A stretch of 64,000 nt of DNA from Mycobacterium sp. SM1 (GCF_018361265.1 NZ_JAFLNH010000001.1:1798001-1862000); one strand, 5' to 3'. Shown: positions 53,189 to 62,530, counted from the first letter of the stretch. The notes: generated from the letters alone by a model not told the origin. Numbers and translations are program-made.

Positions 53189-54688
53189 ATGGACATCGTA
53201 CTCGGCGTGTCGACCGCACCCTCGATGGTTCACATGGTGCTGGTTGAGGGCGAAAACGCCGACGGTGCCACCGTTGAAGAAGACACGTTCGAGGTCACCG
53301 CCGGCGAGGAGGCACCGTCCAGCGCGGCCGAGCAGGTGGCGTCCGCGATCGTGGGCACCCGGGAGAGCGCGGCGGAGGCCGGTTACCGCCTCGCGTCCAT
53401 CGGAGTCACCTGGACCGATCCCAGCGAAGCCGCCGGCCTGCGGGATGCGCTCGCGACCCACGACGTCGGGAGCGCGATGCTGGTCTCCCCGCTGCTCGCT
53501 GCAGCCGCCCTAGCCCAAACAGTCGGCGCTGCTATGGATTACGCCTACACCGCGTTGATTTTCGTCGAGCGGGAGAGTGCGACGTTGGCGGTTGTCGACA
53601 GCGCCGACGGTTCGATTGTCAACCTGCAGCGACGGCTCGTGCACGGCGCGGACGCGGTAACCGAGCTGATCGGGATGGTCACCGGGATGAACGCGCAGGA
53701 ACCACGGGCCGACGGCGTGTTCGTCGTCGGATGCGGTGTCGACATCGTCTCGATCAAGTCGGCGCTGGAGTCGGCAACCACCCTTCCGGTGAATGCACCC
53801 GAAGAGCCGGACATGGCGCTGGCCCACGGCGCGGCGCTGGCATCGGCGAATGCGCCATTGTTCGCGTCGGCCACCGCTGCGCTGGCCTATGCACGAGACC
53901 CGGGCACCGGTGAGGTCAACCCCTATCCGCTGGCTCCGGCGTACCTTGACGTCGCCGCCAGCCCCGACGTCGGTACCGGGGCTCTTGCGTACAGTGCCGT
54001 TCCGGAGGAGGGCGACCAGAGGCGGCCGCGGTTCGGGCGATTCATCCTCTCCGGCAGCGCGTTAGCGACACTGTTCGTCATCGGCGCTGTGGCGCTGGTG
54101 GTTTCGCTGGCGGCCGATGTCCGTCCAACGGTAGGGCAACGGCCCGGCCCCGGCGGAAACGTCGTCATCCCCACCACGCAGGTGCCACCGCAGGCCGCGC
54201 CGCCGCCGGTCGCCCCACCCCCGCCTGCGCCGTCTCCGCCGATCGCCCCACCGCCTGCGGCACCCGCGCCGCCGGCCGCGCCGCCTCCACCGCCGGAGCA
54301 AGCCATGCCCACGGCCCCGCCCCCGCAAGGTATCGCGGGGCCCGCACCCGTGCAGCTGCCGCCGAGTGCCGTGCCCGAGGAGCCAATCCATCGGGCGCCT
54401 CCGAAGCGGGCACCGACATATGTACCACCCCCCGTGGAACAAGCTCCCGCGCCGGCGTTGCCGGTTGCTCCTCCGCCGCCGGTCGCATCCCCGCCGCCGG
54501 CTGCGCCTCCTCCGCCGCCGGTCGCATCTCCGCCGCCGGCTGCGCCTCCGCCGCCCGCACTCCCGCCCCCGCCACCACCACCCGCACTTCCGCCACCGCC
54601 AAGGCTGCCGCCGATGACGATGTATTTGCACCTGCCGTTCGTCACGGTGCCGATTCCGATTAATCCACCGCCGCCGCCAGGGCAGTAG
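53189..54688 (+). CDS. Membrane-anchored Pro-rich protein with actin-like N-domain (Rv2264c-like)
   Basis: 499 aa. An N-terminal domain of about 280 residues (MDIVLGVSTAPSMVHMVLVE; ALIFVERESATLAVVDSADG; VFVVGCGVDIVSIKSALESA) resembles a reduced ASKHA/actin fold. Next are a membrane segment (ALATLFVIGAVALVVSLAA) and about 190 residues of almost pure Pro/Ala. The C-terminus MTMYLHLPFVTVPIPINPPP parallels the tail of the upstream Hsp70-like protein. Similar mycobacterial proteins (Rv2264c, recalled) are of unknown function. The two proteins probably arose by duplication and may work together at the cell surface. Confidence 0.75.
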   Translation: MDIVLGVSTAPSMVHMVLVEGENADGATVEEDTFEVTAGEEAPSSAAEQVASAIVGTRESAAEAGYRLASIGVTWTDPSEAAGLRDALATHDVGSAMLVSPLLAAAALAQTVGAAMDYAYTALIFVERESATLAVVDSADGSIVNLQRRLVHGADAVTELIGMVTGMNAQEPRADGVFVVGCGVDIVSIKSALESATTLPVNAPEEPDMALAHGAALASANAPLFASATAALAYARDPGTGEVNPYPLAPAYLDVAASPDVGTGALAYSAVPEEGDQRRPRFGRFILSGSALATLFVIGAVALVVSLAADVRPTVGQRPGPGGNVVIPTTQVPPQAAPPPVAPPPPAPSPPIAPPPAAPAPPAAPPPPPEQAMPTAPPPQGIAGPAPVQLPPSAVPEEPIHRAPPKRAPTYVPPPVEQAPAPALPVAPPPPVASPPPAAPPPPPVASPPPAAPPPPALPPPPPPPALPPPPRLPPMTMYLHLPFVTVPIPINPPPPPGQ

Positions 54689-54870
54689 GCCGTGGGCGGG
54701 CTCAGCGCCAGGGCAGTAGGCTGTGGGCGCTCGGTGCCGGTCGTCGCGGGCGTGGCGGGCGGTGGCGCGCACGCGCACACTGGATGTTAGCGCTGTCAGC
54801 CCGGCAACGACACGGCCAGGATTGTCCGGGAGGAGTCGGGTAATCAGACTCAGCTTCCAGGAGGGCCACC

Positions 54871-55254
54871 GTGGGCGATTACGGGGCGTTTGGATTCGAC
54901 CCCGAGGACTTCGATCGCATGATCCGCGAGGCGAGCGAAGGACTGCGCGAAGCCTTCGAACGCATCGGGCGTTTTTTTACCGCTCCCGGCCAGCGGGCAG
55001 GATGGTCGGTGTTTTTCGAGGAAATGGCGAAGCGCTCGCGCGCTGGACCGGAAACCGCAGGCGAGGCCGGTGACGGTGTGTGGGCGATCTACACCGTCGA
55101 CGCTGGTGGGGGCGCTCACGTCGAGGAGGTCTATGCCACCGAACTCGATGCATTGCGTGCCAACAAGAACAACACCGACCCCAGGCGCAAAGTCCGGTTC
55201 CTGCCCTACGGCATCGCGGTGAGCGTGCTCGACGACTCCGCGGAGAAGCCGTAA
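54871..55254 (+). CDS. Conserved mycobacterial hypothetical protein, Rv0313-like
   Basis: 127 aa starting at GTG 54871 after a good CAGGAGGG site (the listed frame opens with valine read as Met, MGDYGAFGFDPEDF). It contains GEAGDGVWAIYTVDAGGGAH and ends with RFLPYGIAVSVLDD, as in Rv0313. Acidic and soluble, no membrane segment. It sits after the Hsp70-like pair as in M. tuberculosis, suggesting functional linkage, but its role is unknown. Confidence 0.8.
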   Translation: MGDYGAFGFDPEDFDRMIREASEGLREAFERIGRFFTAPGQRAGWSVFFEEMAKRSRAGPETAGEAGDGVWAIYTVDAGGGAHVEEVYATELDALRANKNNTDPRRKVRFLPYGIAVSVLDDSAEKP

Positions 55255-55470
55255 CGAAGCGGTTTGACCTCGGGCACCGTTCACGGTGATCCCTGGCCGG
55301 CCACGGGCGGGCAACAGCCCCACCCGAGGAGCCGACTCGCGCCGGCAGATGACGCGCCGCTGGCGAGTCTTCCCGGCGCATGGTTTCATAGCACCGTTTG
55401 CGGGGAATTACCCACGCCGATTTGTGTCCGGGTCCACAGCCCGGCTTATATCGAGTTATATCGATTGGTG

Positions 55471-56334
55471 GTGCCTGAGATGGATCGTCGCAGCATGTTG
55501 TTGATAGCGGGGATCGGTGCGCTGGCAGCCGCGATCCGCGTCCCGCAGGCTCGTGCTCACCCATCGCCACTCGAAACACCGACGGGTCGGCTGCCAGCGC
55601 CGGCTGCGCCGCCAGGCGCCGTCGCCGGCTCCTATCTTTTCCAGGACGAGTTCGATGGGCCGGCGGGCGCACCGCCCGATCCGGCCAAGTGGACGGTGCA
55701 GACCTGGCAGGACGACGTGTACCCACCGGTCGAGGGTATATACCGCGCCCAAAACGTGTTCCTGGACGGCAATTCCAATCTCGTCCTTCAGGCTACCCAC
55801 GAAGACGGCCAGTATTTCAGCGGCAAGGTGCGTGGCAACTGGCGGGGTCTCATCGGCACGACGTGGGAAGCTCGGATTAAGTTGGACTGCTTGTACCCAG
55901 GCCTTTGGGCAGCGTACTGGACCGTCAACGAAGATCCCATGCCAGACGGCGAGGTCGACATTTTCGAGTGGTATGGCAACGGTCAGTGGCCGCCGGGCAC
56001 CACGGTCCACGCGGCGTCCAACGGGAAGACGTGGGAAGGGAAATCGATTCCCGGATTGGTGGACGGCGCGTGGCACACCTGGCGAATGCGTTGGGATGAA
56101 GACGGATTCAAATTCTGGAGAGACTATGTTGACGGCGCGCCACCATACTTCAGCGTGCCGCCGAAGCCAATTCCGGTTCACGGCAATCCTGGTGACATGC
56201 GGTGGCCGTTCAATAATCCCGGCTACTGGTTATCGCCGATGTTTACGCTCGCGGTCGGTGGTCCGGGCGGTGGCGATCCCGCATTGGGTACCTATCCGTC
56301 GCAAATGCTCATCGACTACATACGCGTCTGGTGA
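55471..56334 (+). CDS. Exported GH16 family beta-glucanase, Rv0315-like
   Basis: 287 aa from GTG 55471 (VPEMDRRSMLL, matching the recalled Rv0315 start; ATG 55480 is an alternative). A signal with RR near the start suggests Tat or Sec export. The GH16 catalytic motif Glu-x-Asp-x-x-Glu is present in GEVDIFEWYG. Other core motifs: YLFQDEFDGPAGA, NVFLDGNSNLVLQATHE, IGTTWEARIKLDCLYPGLW, WRMRWDEDGFKFW. It hydrolyses beta-1,3 or mixed glucans. The open frame upstream of 55471 is not used by homologues. Confidence 0.88.
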   Translation: MPEMDRRSMLLIAGIGALAAAIRVPQARAHPSPLETPTGRLPAPAAPPGAVAGSYLFQDEFDGPAGAPPDPAKWTVQTWQDDVYPPVEGIYRAQNVFLDGNSNLVLQATHEDGQYFSGKVRGNWRGLIGTTWEARIKLDCLYPGLWAAYWTVNEDPMPDGEVDIFEWYGNGQWPPGTTVHAASNGKTWEGKSIPGLVDGAWHTWRMRWDEDGFKFWRDYVDGAPPYFSVPPKPIPVHGNPGDMRWPFNNPGYWLSPMFTLAVGGPGGGDPALGTYPSQMLIDYIRVW

Positions 56335-56440
56335 CGATGCGGCACACCATTTTCCGATCGCTCGTATCACTCGCGCGTGGATATCCGCGCTGTATTGCTG
56401 GCAGCTCGTATCGCGCGCACGCGTGTACCCGCGCCATGAC

Positions 56441-57886
56441 TCAGGCTTTCGTCAGCCGGATAACCGTGCTGCGGTTCAACACCCATTCCCGATCTATTAC
56501 GAATCCAAGCCGTCGCGCCGCGTCCACCACCGGCGACGGCATCTTGCGGTCGATGATCGCCCACAGCACCGGGCAAACCGCCAACCGCCGCCTCACCACG
56601 GCGCTGTCCAACGGAAGATCCTGGGCCCACAACTGGGCGGCATCCGCGCCCGAAACACCGGCCGCGACATCGTTGAGTTGGGCAAAGGCGTCGGGACGAG
56701 CGGCGGCCGCCGCCCGCAGAGGTTCACGGCCGGCGAAGCCGAAGACGACGCAATCATGCGGCCGAGAAGAGGATTTGATGACACGGGCGATCTCCGAATA
56801 GTCGGCGCCTCCGGGTTTTCCGTAGGTGCTGCGCTGAGTCACGAACGCTGTGCTTGAACTGAGGGCGAGCATCGTCAGCAACACCATCAAGATCCGCAAG
56901 CGGTTTTGTGCTATGGCCGCTATGCAAACCCCGAGCAGCAGGGCTAGACCCGGCCCCGTGTACGTCAAATATCTTGGGGCATAGATGTCGCTGACCCAGG
57001 CGGAGTATCCCACCAGTATGGCGGTGGGAACGAGAACCCAGGGAACCGCCACTGCCAGAGCATGTCCGCCCGCCCGCCTGCTAACCAGTGCGATCGATCC
57101 CCAAGCCAGGACGATGATGCTGGTGCCAAGGAAAAGCCGTGACCCGGTGAGCCATTGCTGCCAGAGCACCTCGGTGAGGTAATTCCCCCCGCTGATCCAC
57201 CAGAGCTGTGTCTGGCGTTGAGCTTCCGCTAACGCAATCAGCGGTGACGCCAGGAAAAGCCCTGCCGTGACCGCTGCAGCAAAGGGCAACAGCTGCCGCA
57301 GATTTCGGCTGACCACGAGGGTGACCGCGTGAGCGCACACCATCAGGGCTAGATACACGTACGTGAATGTGGCCAACGCAAGCACCAGCGCGTATAGGGC
57401 CCATAACGGCGGCCCGTGCCGACTCGCGGCGATGACGAGCACCACCGTCAGCCAGACCGCGGCGGCGGCGGTCAGTGCGTACGAGCGGGCCTCCACCGCC
57501 GACCAGAGTGTGCGTGGCAGCACGGTAAAGGCCCCCGCCGCTGCCCACGCGGCAAGCCGGCCGCCGGTGAGCCTGCCCAACACGACAAGGCCGGCGGTCG
57601 CGGCACCCACCGCCATCGCACTGGGAAGCCGCGCGGTGAACTCGTTGATCGGGACCAATGAAAACCAGGCGTGCATGGCCAGGTAATAAAGGCCGTGCAC
57701 CGCGTCGAAGTTCAATAACAATCGCAGGATGTCGACCTCTGAGCGGTTGGCGGCGGCGATGGTGGCAGCTTCGTCGAACCAAAATGACGGTCGCCAGGAA
57801 AGCAGTACCCCCACGAGAGTGGCCGCTGCACCGGCTAGCCATGGATCGGCGCGCTCGGCTACGTGGAACCGAAACCGGGAGCGCAT
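56441..57886 (-). CDS. Polytopic membrane glycosyltransferase-like protein (GT-C type)
   Basis: 481 aa from ATG 57886 (MRSRFRFHVAERADPW). About ten hydrophobic segments. The first loop has SFWFDEAATI, the Asp-Glu motif of GT-C enzymes that use polyprenyl-phosphate sugars, as in GT39/ArnT-like proteins and mycobacterial mannosyl- and arabinosyl-transferases. The soluble C-terminal end contains IIDRKMPSPVVDAARRLGFV. The upstream frame extension has no support. It runs convergent to the GH16 gene. Donor and acceptor cannot be assigned. Confidence 0.75.
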   Translation of the reverse strand: MRSRFRFHVAERADPWLAGAAATLVGVLLSWRPSFWFDEAATIAAANRSEVDILRLLLNFDAVHGLYYLAMHAWFSLVPINEFTARLPSAMAVGAATAGLVVLGRLTGGRLAAWAAAGAFTVLPRTLWSAVEARSYALTAAAAVWLTVVLVIAASRHGPPLWALYALVLALATFTYVYLALMVCAHAVTLVVSRNLRQLLPFAAAVTAGLFLASPLIALAEAQRQTQLWWISGGNYLTEVLWQQWLTGSRLFLGTSIIVLAWGSIALVSRRAGGHALAVAVPWVLVPTAILVGYSAWVSDIYAPRYLTYTGPGLALLLGVCIAAIAQNRLRILMVLLTMLALSSSTAFVTQRSTYGKPGGADYSEIARVIKSSSRPHDCVVFGFAGREPLRAAAAARPDAFAQLNDVAAGVSGADAAQLWAQDLPLDSAVVRRRLAVCPVLWAIIDRKMPSPVVDAARRLGFVIDREWVLNRSTVIRLTKA

Positions 57887-57933
57887 CGCCGCGATGTGAG
57901 CGAAGAAGATTCGGCGGCCGTTACTGCGTTGTC

Positions 57934-58170
57934 TCACCGGGCGCAGCAGGATCGGAGCTGGTGTTCCAAAATTCCCACTCTGGTGGTGACACGAGAATGT
58001 TGCCGCAGCCTGGCGTCGGCGATGCCAGTGCGCCGGCCCTGGATGATCTCGCCCCACAGCGTCCGCGGAACATGGATCTCCCTGCTGGGACGGTACCGGG
58101 CGATTCCCAGGGGTCGCAGCGACTCAGCCAGGGGTATCTCGCCGTGCCGGGTAGGCAGGTAATCAGCCAT
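57934..58170 (-). CDS. Small hypothetical protein, 78 aa
   Basis: Starts at 58170 (MADYLPTRHGEIPLAESLRP) with a strong GAGGAGAGG region about twelve bases upstream. Basic and rich in Arg (SREIHVPRTLWGEIIQGRRT). No known domain; a small nucleic-acid-binding or toxin/antitoxin-type protein is possible but unsupported. It lies 47 bases before the membrane glycosyltransferase-like gene on the same strand and could be its operon partner. Confidence 0.5.
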   Translation of the reverse strand: MADYLPTRHGEIPLAESLRPLGIARYRPSREIHVPRTLWGEIIQGRRTGIADARLRQHSRVTTRVGILEHQLRSCCAR

Positions 58171-58796
58171 TTCGTCTCGTCCTCTCCTCGGCTGTAATCG
58201 GTCGCCTTGGCCCCGGCCTGCGCCACCAGCCACCCCACCACGAGCCCCACAAACCTGTGCGTTCATGCCAGCTGGTGTGGGCCTGTCGGCGTTGCCATAA
58301 GTGTGCGATGCGTCCAACAGGGCCCTTCGTACCGACTGGCATCACCTGTGTTTAGCTGACCGACCGGGGTTTGGCCGCTAAATGCCGCTAAAAACAGTCA
58401 TGCCGGCGCCGTGGAATCGGTCACGACCGCTCGAGGCGGGCCTCACATATTGACATATTGCGGACTGGCCGCGGACCGGCGGAAGCCGGCTACCGGTGGC
58501 CACCGAGCGGGTGGGTCGGCTGCTTGGGGCCAATCCGGTCGCGGTATCAGCGTCGGCGCGCGTCTGGTGGTTGCACTCGGGTTTCCTCGCATGATCAGCG
58601 CGGGTGAGGAGCGGCGGCGGCTCGTGAGCATCCCGCCGCAGGCTCTTTCTGGGTAGGCCCAAAGATCCACGAGCCGCTAGCGGCCCGATGCATCTCGGTT
58701 CACCTCCACACGTGGGACCTAAGACTCTACCCGACAACGGTTTCGGTGCGACAATTAACGGTGGGCATCACGATCGCGAATGGAATGGAGCAGGTG
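58171..58796. other. 626-bp intergenic region
   Basis: No convincing gene. It contains divergent promoter space between the 78-aa ORF (minus) and the small exported protein (plus). A short AT-richer patch with CATATTGACATATTGCGG near 58445-58462 stands out, possibly a regulator half-site pair, but no known box is recognised. Confidence 0.45.
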
Positions 58797-59036
58797 ATGA
58801 AATCTAAAGTGAGGACAGGGGCCGCGCTGGTGGGCGGCGTTGCTATTTTAGGGCTCGGAATCGGTGGCGCTAGCGAACTGCTAAACACCACGACCACGAC
58901 GATTGCGACCCCTACCTGCCCTATGACGGCGGAGCCTGCGCCGTCAACCGCCCCCGGGGATCCGCCGAACTGCGAGGAACCTGAGGGTCCGGTTTTTCCC
59001 TCGCCGGTCACAACCACCGTACGTCCAAGGTCTTGA
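58797..59036 (+). CDS. Small exported Thr/Pro-rich protein, 79 aa
   Basis: ATG 58797 with GGAGCAGG upstream; MKSKVRTGAALVGGVAILGL forms a signal or anchor sequence, followed by a Thr-rich stretch (NTTTTTIATPTCP) and a proline-rich acidic end with two Cys. Probably a secreted or anchored cell-wall peptide. No family recognised. It lies 126 bases before the universal stress gene, same strand. Confidence 0.55.
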   Translation: MKSKVRTGAALVGGVAILGLGIGGASELLNTTTTTIATPTCPMTAEPAPSTAPGDPPNCEEPEGPVFPSPVTTTVRPRS

Positions 59037-59162
59037 CCTCCACTGCGGCTGGAGGCGGTTAGGGGAGGAATTATCCTGACCGACAACGGGTCTCGTTGCC
59101 AGCATTGGAGCCAGAGGAGTAGACCGGTCTCTGCGGGACTCGGTCTGAAGAAAGACAGCTAG

Positions 59163-60053
59163 ATGGGCAGTGGGCAACAACATTTCGGCGTCGTGGTCGG
59201 TGTGGACGGGTCAGCGGCTTCCGACGAGGCCGTGCGTTGGGCTGCCCGTGAGGCGATACTACGCAAACTACGGCTCACGCTTGTTAACGCGCTGGCCACA
59301 CCCGCGTTGCCCTGGCCTGCGGAGCGCATGCCCACGGACTTGCGCCAACGGCTGGAAGTCGATGCCCAGGGCATCATCGACAACGCGGTCAAGATCGCCG
59401 AAGACACCGACACCGCTGGTGGTCCGGCTGAAATTGAGAGTCGACTATTCTTTTCCGCGCCCGTGCCGACGCTGGTCGATATGTCGAAAGACGCACGCAT
59501 GGTGGTGGTCGGTGCTCGCGGGCTGGGTCCCGTTCGTAGTGTGCTATTGGGATCGGTAAGCACCGGACTGATCCATCACGCGCACTGTCCCGTGGCCGTG
59601 ATCCATGCGGAGGTTTCTGCGCAATCACGGGCCGTGCATGCCCCGGTGCTGCTGGGCAGCGATGGATCGCCGGCTTCAGAACTGGCGACAGCGGTCGCGT
59701 TCGAGGAAGCGTCGCTGCGGGGTACGAGGTTGGTGGCCCTCTATGCCTGGAGCGACGCCGTCACGGCCCGCATCTCGAGCATGGAAGAGTCGGCCCGGCA
59801 AGCGGCCGCTGAGGAAATCCTGGCTGAGCGGTTGGCCGGCTGGCAGGAACGCTATCCGCAGGTCAGCGTCACCCGTGTCGTGGTCTACGGCAAGCCGGCC
59901 GCACAGCTTCTGGATCGCTCCGAGTTTGCCCAGCTTGTTGTCGTCGGCAGTCATGGCCGCGGCGGGTTCACCGGAATGCTGCTCGGATCGGTCAGTACCG
60001 CGGTGGTACAAGGGGCCCGTACACCGGTCATCGTTGCCCGCGGCAGCCATTAA
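59163..60053 (+). CDS. Tandem universal stress protein (UspA family)
   Basis: 296 aa made of two USP domains. Domain 1 starts [15 protein letters not shown] and has the ATP-loop [18 protein letters not shown] (residues 117-134). Domain 2 starts [13 protein letters not shown] and has [18 protein letters not shown] (262-279). This is the ATP-binding type, like M. tuberculosis Rv2623, Rv1996 and relatives induced by hypoxia through DosR. I see no good DosR box upstream. GAAGAAAGACAG lies just before the start. It acts as an ATP-dependent signalling protein controlling growth under stress in related species. Confidence 0.9.
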   Translation: MGSGQQHFGVVVGVDGSAASDEAVRWAAREAILRKLRLTLVNALATPALPWPAERMPTDLRQRLEVDAQGIIDNAVKIAEDTDTAGGPAEIESRLFFSAPVPTLVDMSKDARMVVVGARGLGPVRSVLLGSVSTGLIHHAHCPVAVIHAEVSAQSRAVHAPVLLGSDGSPASELATAVAFEEASLRGTRLVALYAWSDAVTARISSMEESARQAAAEEILAERLAGWQERYPQVSVTRVVVYGKPAAQLLDRSEFAQLVVVGSHGRGGFTGMLLGSVSTAVVQGARTPVIVARGSH

Positions 60054-60804
60054 GAGCCGTGTCCGCCTTGTGAGACGCCCGTTCGGGCCGAAAAACGCGG
60101 GGTGGTTGTCGTCTGAGGCCCAGCCGCAACGCCGTGTTCACTTACCCTGGCACCGCTCTGGCATGCTGACGGTCAGCGGAGCCAATCCGCGGTCGCTCGG
60201 ATGTGGAGCGGCCAGGAAGGAAATGACCGGGAGTCGTTGCGCGCAAGCACACAACAGCCCGGCTTTGGCATTGCACCAACGCCGCCATCACAGTTGGAGA
60301 AAGCCCCAACCACACAGCCGGCAACAAACCCAACGGTGCCATGGCCGAGCAAAGCGCGTGGTCGCCCTGTCCCTTCCGGAAAAAGGGCGGCCGATAGCGG
60401 GCATCGTATTTGCGTTCTTAGCTTGAGAAATCGGCGCAGTGCTACCACGAGGTTTGGAGCTTTGCCCATCAAGGAGTATCGGTGGAAACATGGCCGAGCG
60501 TGGACGTGGCGGGGAAGTTTTCGCGGAAATTATTTAAGGCCGTGTGACGCCGCGCCACCACCGCGCTACTTGAGCCACCAATGCTCGCTTGAGGCTCTCT
60601 TGAGGGATGAGCCCAGTTGAATATCACCATTTGGCAACGACGCGGTGCGGCGTGGCGCGAGTCTCACATCGGGTGCTAAAAATTAGGGCGGTCTTCAAGG
60701 ATCGCTAGACGCGAGCGTGGTACGGCAATGTGGCTCTGCTGCACCGTTTGAATGCGGATGGATGGATCTCGGAAACCTGCACGGGAATAAAGGGGTTGGC
60801 GTTG
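60054..60804. other. 751-bp region without a supported gene
   Basis: No frame has both a start signal and protein-like composition. A very short frame at about 60490 (MAERGRGGEVFAEII) follows an AAGGAG and may be a leader peptide or the stub of a lost gene. Confidence in any coding role is low. Confidence 0.4.
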
Positions 60805-61578
60805 ATGACGATCTCCGGTCGATTCAACAGAGCAATAGCCACCGGCGTTGGGTTGTGCGGTGCTGCTATAGCGCTGAGCCAGCACACGGCGGCCGTGCCG
60901 TTGACAACTGGCGGTTCCGCATGCATCCACGGGATGGCTGGCGACGCGACCTCGTCGGGCGCGGGTGGACCAGTGGCCGCAGGTGGAGCGGCGGGTGGAC
61001 CGGTGGCCGCAGGTGGACCGGCGGGCGGACCGGCGGCCGCAGGTGAAGCGGCGGGCGGACCGGTGGCCGCAGGTGAAGCGGCAGCCACAAGCGTGTGCAG
61101 TCCGGCTGGCGCAGCAATCACCGACATGGCTGGCGTCCCCATGGTTGCGCCTGGGCCGGTGGGGGCCCCGGTTCCGGTGGGGGCTCCGGTTCCGGTGGGG
61201 GCCCCGGTTCCGGTGGGGGCCCCGGTTCCGGTGGGGGCCCCGGTTCCGGTGGGGGCTCCGGTTCCGGTGGGGGCCCCGGTTCCGGTGGGGGCCCCGGTTC
61301 CGGTGGGGGCCCCGGTTCCGGTGGGGGCCCCGGTTCCGGTGGGGGCCCCGGTTCCGGTGGGGGCCCCGGTTCCGGTGGGGGCCCCGGTTCCGGTGGGGGC
61401 CCCGGTTCCGGTGGGGGCTCCGGTTCCGGTGGGGGCCCCGGTTCCGGTGGGGGCTTCGCTCACTGACATGTCTGGAACCTATGGGGGCAAGGGGGAGCCG
61501 ACCGGCCCAGCGCCAATTGGCGGGCCGGTGGCGGGCCAACCGACCCTGCCTGGTCCTTCGGCCCCGGGCGCGCGCTGA
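60805..61578 (+). CDS. Secreted low-complexity protein with VPVGAP repeats
   Basis: 257 aa from ATG 60805 (MTISGRFNRAIATGVGLCGA), with AAAGGGG about ten bases upstream. The first 35 residues form a signal peptide ending near TAAVP. Next is an Ala/Gly region with imperfect GGPVAAG-type repeats (about residues 52-95), then about 16 tandem VPVGAP hexapeptides encoded by an 18-bp repeat, then a short unique tail (SLTDMSGTYGGKGEP). Predicted extended, hydrophobic and disordered: a cell-surface or secreted antigen-like protein. Repeat number is expected to vary between strains. The long frames on the opposite strand are repeat artefacts. Confidence 0.72.
   Translation: MTISGRFNRAIATGVGLCGAAIALSQHTAAVPLTTGGSACIHGMAGDATSSGAGGPVAAGGAAGGPVAAGGPAGGPAAAGEAAGGPVAAGEAAATSVCSPAGAAITDMAGVPMVAPGPVGAPVPVGAPVPVGAPVPVGAPVPVGAPVPVGAPVPVGAPVPVGAPVPVGAPVPVGAPVPVGAPVPVGAPVPVGAPVPVGAPVPVGAPVPVGAPVPVGASLTDMSGTYGGKGEPTGPAPIGGPVAGQPTLPGPSAPGAR
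61171..61458. repeat. 18-bp tandem repeat, 16 units
   Basis: Units of GTTCCGGTGGGGGCYCCG (Y = C or T) repeat without interruption; 288 bp divides exactly into 16 units. Most units have CCC, a few CTC at the Ala-Pro codons; the last is degenerate (GCTTCG). The repeat keeps the reading frame, coding VPVGAP. Confidence 0.93.
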
Positions 61579-61649
61579 GGAAGCCCCTCTTCCGGGGGGG
61601 CGAGTCGCCGCGGCGTAACACCATCCCGTTGCATGGGAGTGATCTTTGG

Positions 61650-61850
61650 TGATCACGCGACTTGCACCCCGGCTCGGGGTTGTTCCCCGGCCGGTTGGCC
61701 GGTTCCCTTCCGCGCTTCACAGCCACCAGCCGGGCGGGGCCCGGTCTTACGGTCGGCTCCACGCTTGACGGCGGCCCCGACTGGGCCGACGACGCTAGCT
61801 GTGTCCTCGTAGCGTGCGAGCTTCGGGGCGCACTAGGCGCCGAGGGTCGA
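61650..61850 (-). pseudogene. 3' end of an IS605/IS607-type TnpB gene, inverted copy
   Basis: Reverse complement of about 62725-62915 with scattered changes and indels. It carries the last codons of TnpB (NLARYE-like region broken by changes, then KRGADR-like) and the downstream element end (GTGCAAGTCGCGTGATCACC). Together with 62613-62897 it brackets the reductase gene as an inverted repeat of about 200 bp. Confidence 0.75.
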
Positions 61851-61882
61851 GGAAGGATCGGTAACGCATCACAGAAGCCCGT

Positions 61883-62083
61883 ATGAACGGCTGGCTCGGC
61901 GAAGTCCAGGGGCTACAGACCAGCCTCGACGCCGCGGCCAAGAAACTCGTCGTCCTCGATCGCGCCATCGCCCAGACCAGTCGCGCGACCAATCTTGGCA
62001 TTCCAGTCGTCGCCGACGCGTCGCCCACGATTCAAGCGACCGCGAATAACATCCAAGAGCAAGGCGAAGCTAGGGCTACGTAG
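61883..62083 (+). CDS. Short hypothetical ORF upstream of the reductase
   Basis: 66 codons (MNGWLGEVQGLQTSLDAAAK), helical, ending 12 bases before the reductase. No clear ribosome-binding site and no known family. It could be the 3' end of a regulator gene truncated by the TnpB fragment. Weakly supported. Confidence 0.3.
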   Translation: MNGWLGEVQGLQTSLDAAAKKLVVLDRAIAQTSRATNLGIPVVADASPTIQATANNIQEQGEARAT

Positions 62084-62095
62084 TTGGGGCTGCAC

Positions 62096-62530
62096 ATGTC
62101 AAACAGACTCGCAAATTCGATTGCCGCGGCGGCAAGAACCGCGTCATTGTTGGGGCCGCGCACGATGCGAGCCATCGCACGGGTCAACAAGCGTGTGACC
62201 AATCCAATCCTGCAGCGATGGGCCCCACGTCTGCCGTATATGGCCGTCATCGAACACAACGGCCGCAAATCGGGCAAGAGCTACCAAACCCCCGTCATGG
62301 CCTTTGTCGAGGACGGCAAACTCTCAGTGGTCTTGGACTACGGCACGGAGTCGGATTGGGTGCGCAACGTCCAAGCCGCTGGATCGGCCGGCGTGTTGCA
62401 TCGAGGCAAGCACTATCAGCTGACTGGTCCCAGCGTCATCCCCATTGACTCCGCGGATCTACCCCAGGCCGTTCGAGTCGTCCGCGCTTCTGCGCGCAAC
62501 GCCCTACAAGGCACCCTGGCCCCTGGCTGA
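62096..62530 (+). CDS. Deazaflavin (F420)-dependent nitroreductase-family protein
   Basis: 144 aa from ATG 62096 (MSNRLANSIAAAAR, with TTGGGG upstream; a TTG at 62084 is possible). Ddn/FDOR family: split-barrel protein with RWAPRLPYMAVIEHNGRKSG, the phosphate-binding RKSGKSYQTPV and DYGTESDWVRNVQAAGSAGV. Such enzymes use F420H2 to reduce quinones or nitroimidazoles. It stands alone between two inverted TnpB 3' fragments, so it may have been picked up or stranded by transposition. Length is near the family norm and no lesion is seen. Confidence 0.83.
   Translation: MSNRLANSIAAAARTASLLGPRTMRAIARVNKRVTNPILQRWAPRLPYMAVIEHNGRKSGKSYQTPVMAFVEDGKLSVVLDYGTESDWVRNVQAAGSAGVLHRGKHYQLTGPSVIPIDSADLPQAVRVVRASARNALQGTLAPG

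Noticed and set aside
59128..59150. Possible DosR box (GGGACT near 59136) before the universal stress gene
   Set aside because: The second half-site does not fit the 20-bp palindrome; spacing is two bases short.
61171..61458. Possible CRISPR array
   Set aside because: Units are contiguous 18-bp tandem repeats with no spacers, in frame inside a coding sequence.
60705..61469. 254-aa minus-strand frame of repeated GTGAPT units, and a Gly/Ser frame on the plus strand
   Set aside because: An 18-bp repeat without stops is open in several frames; only the VPVGAP frame has a signal peptide, ribosome-binding site and unique tail.
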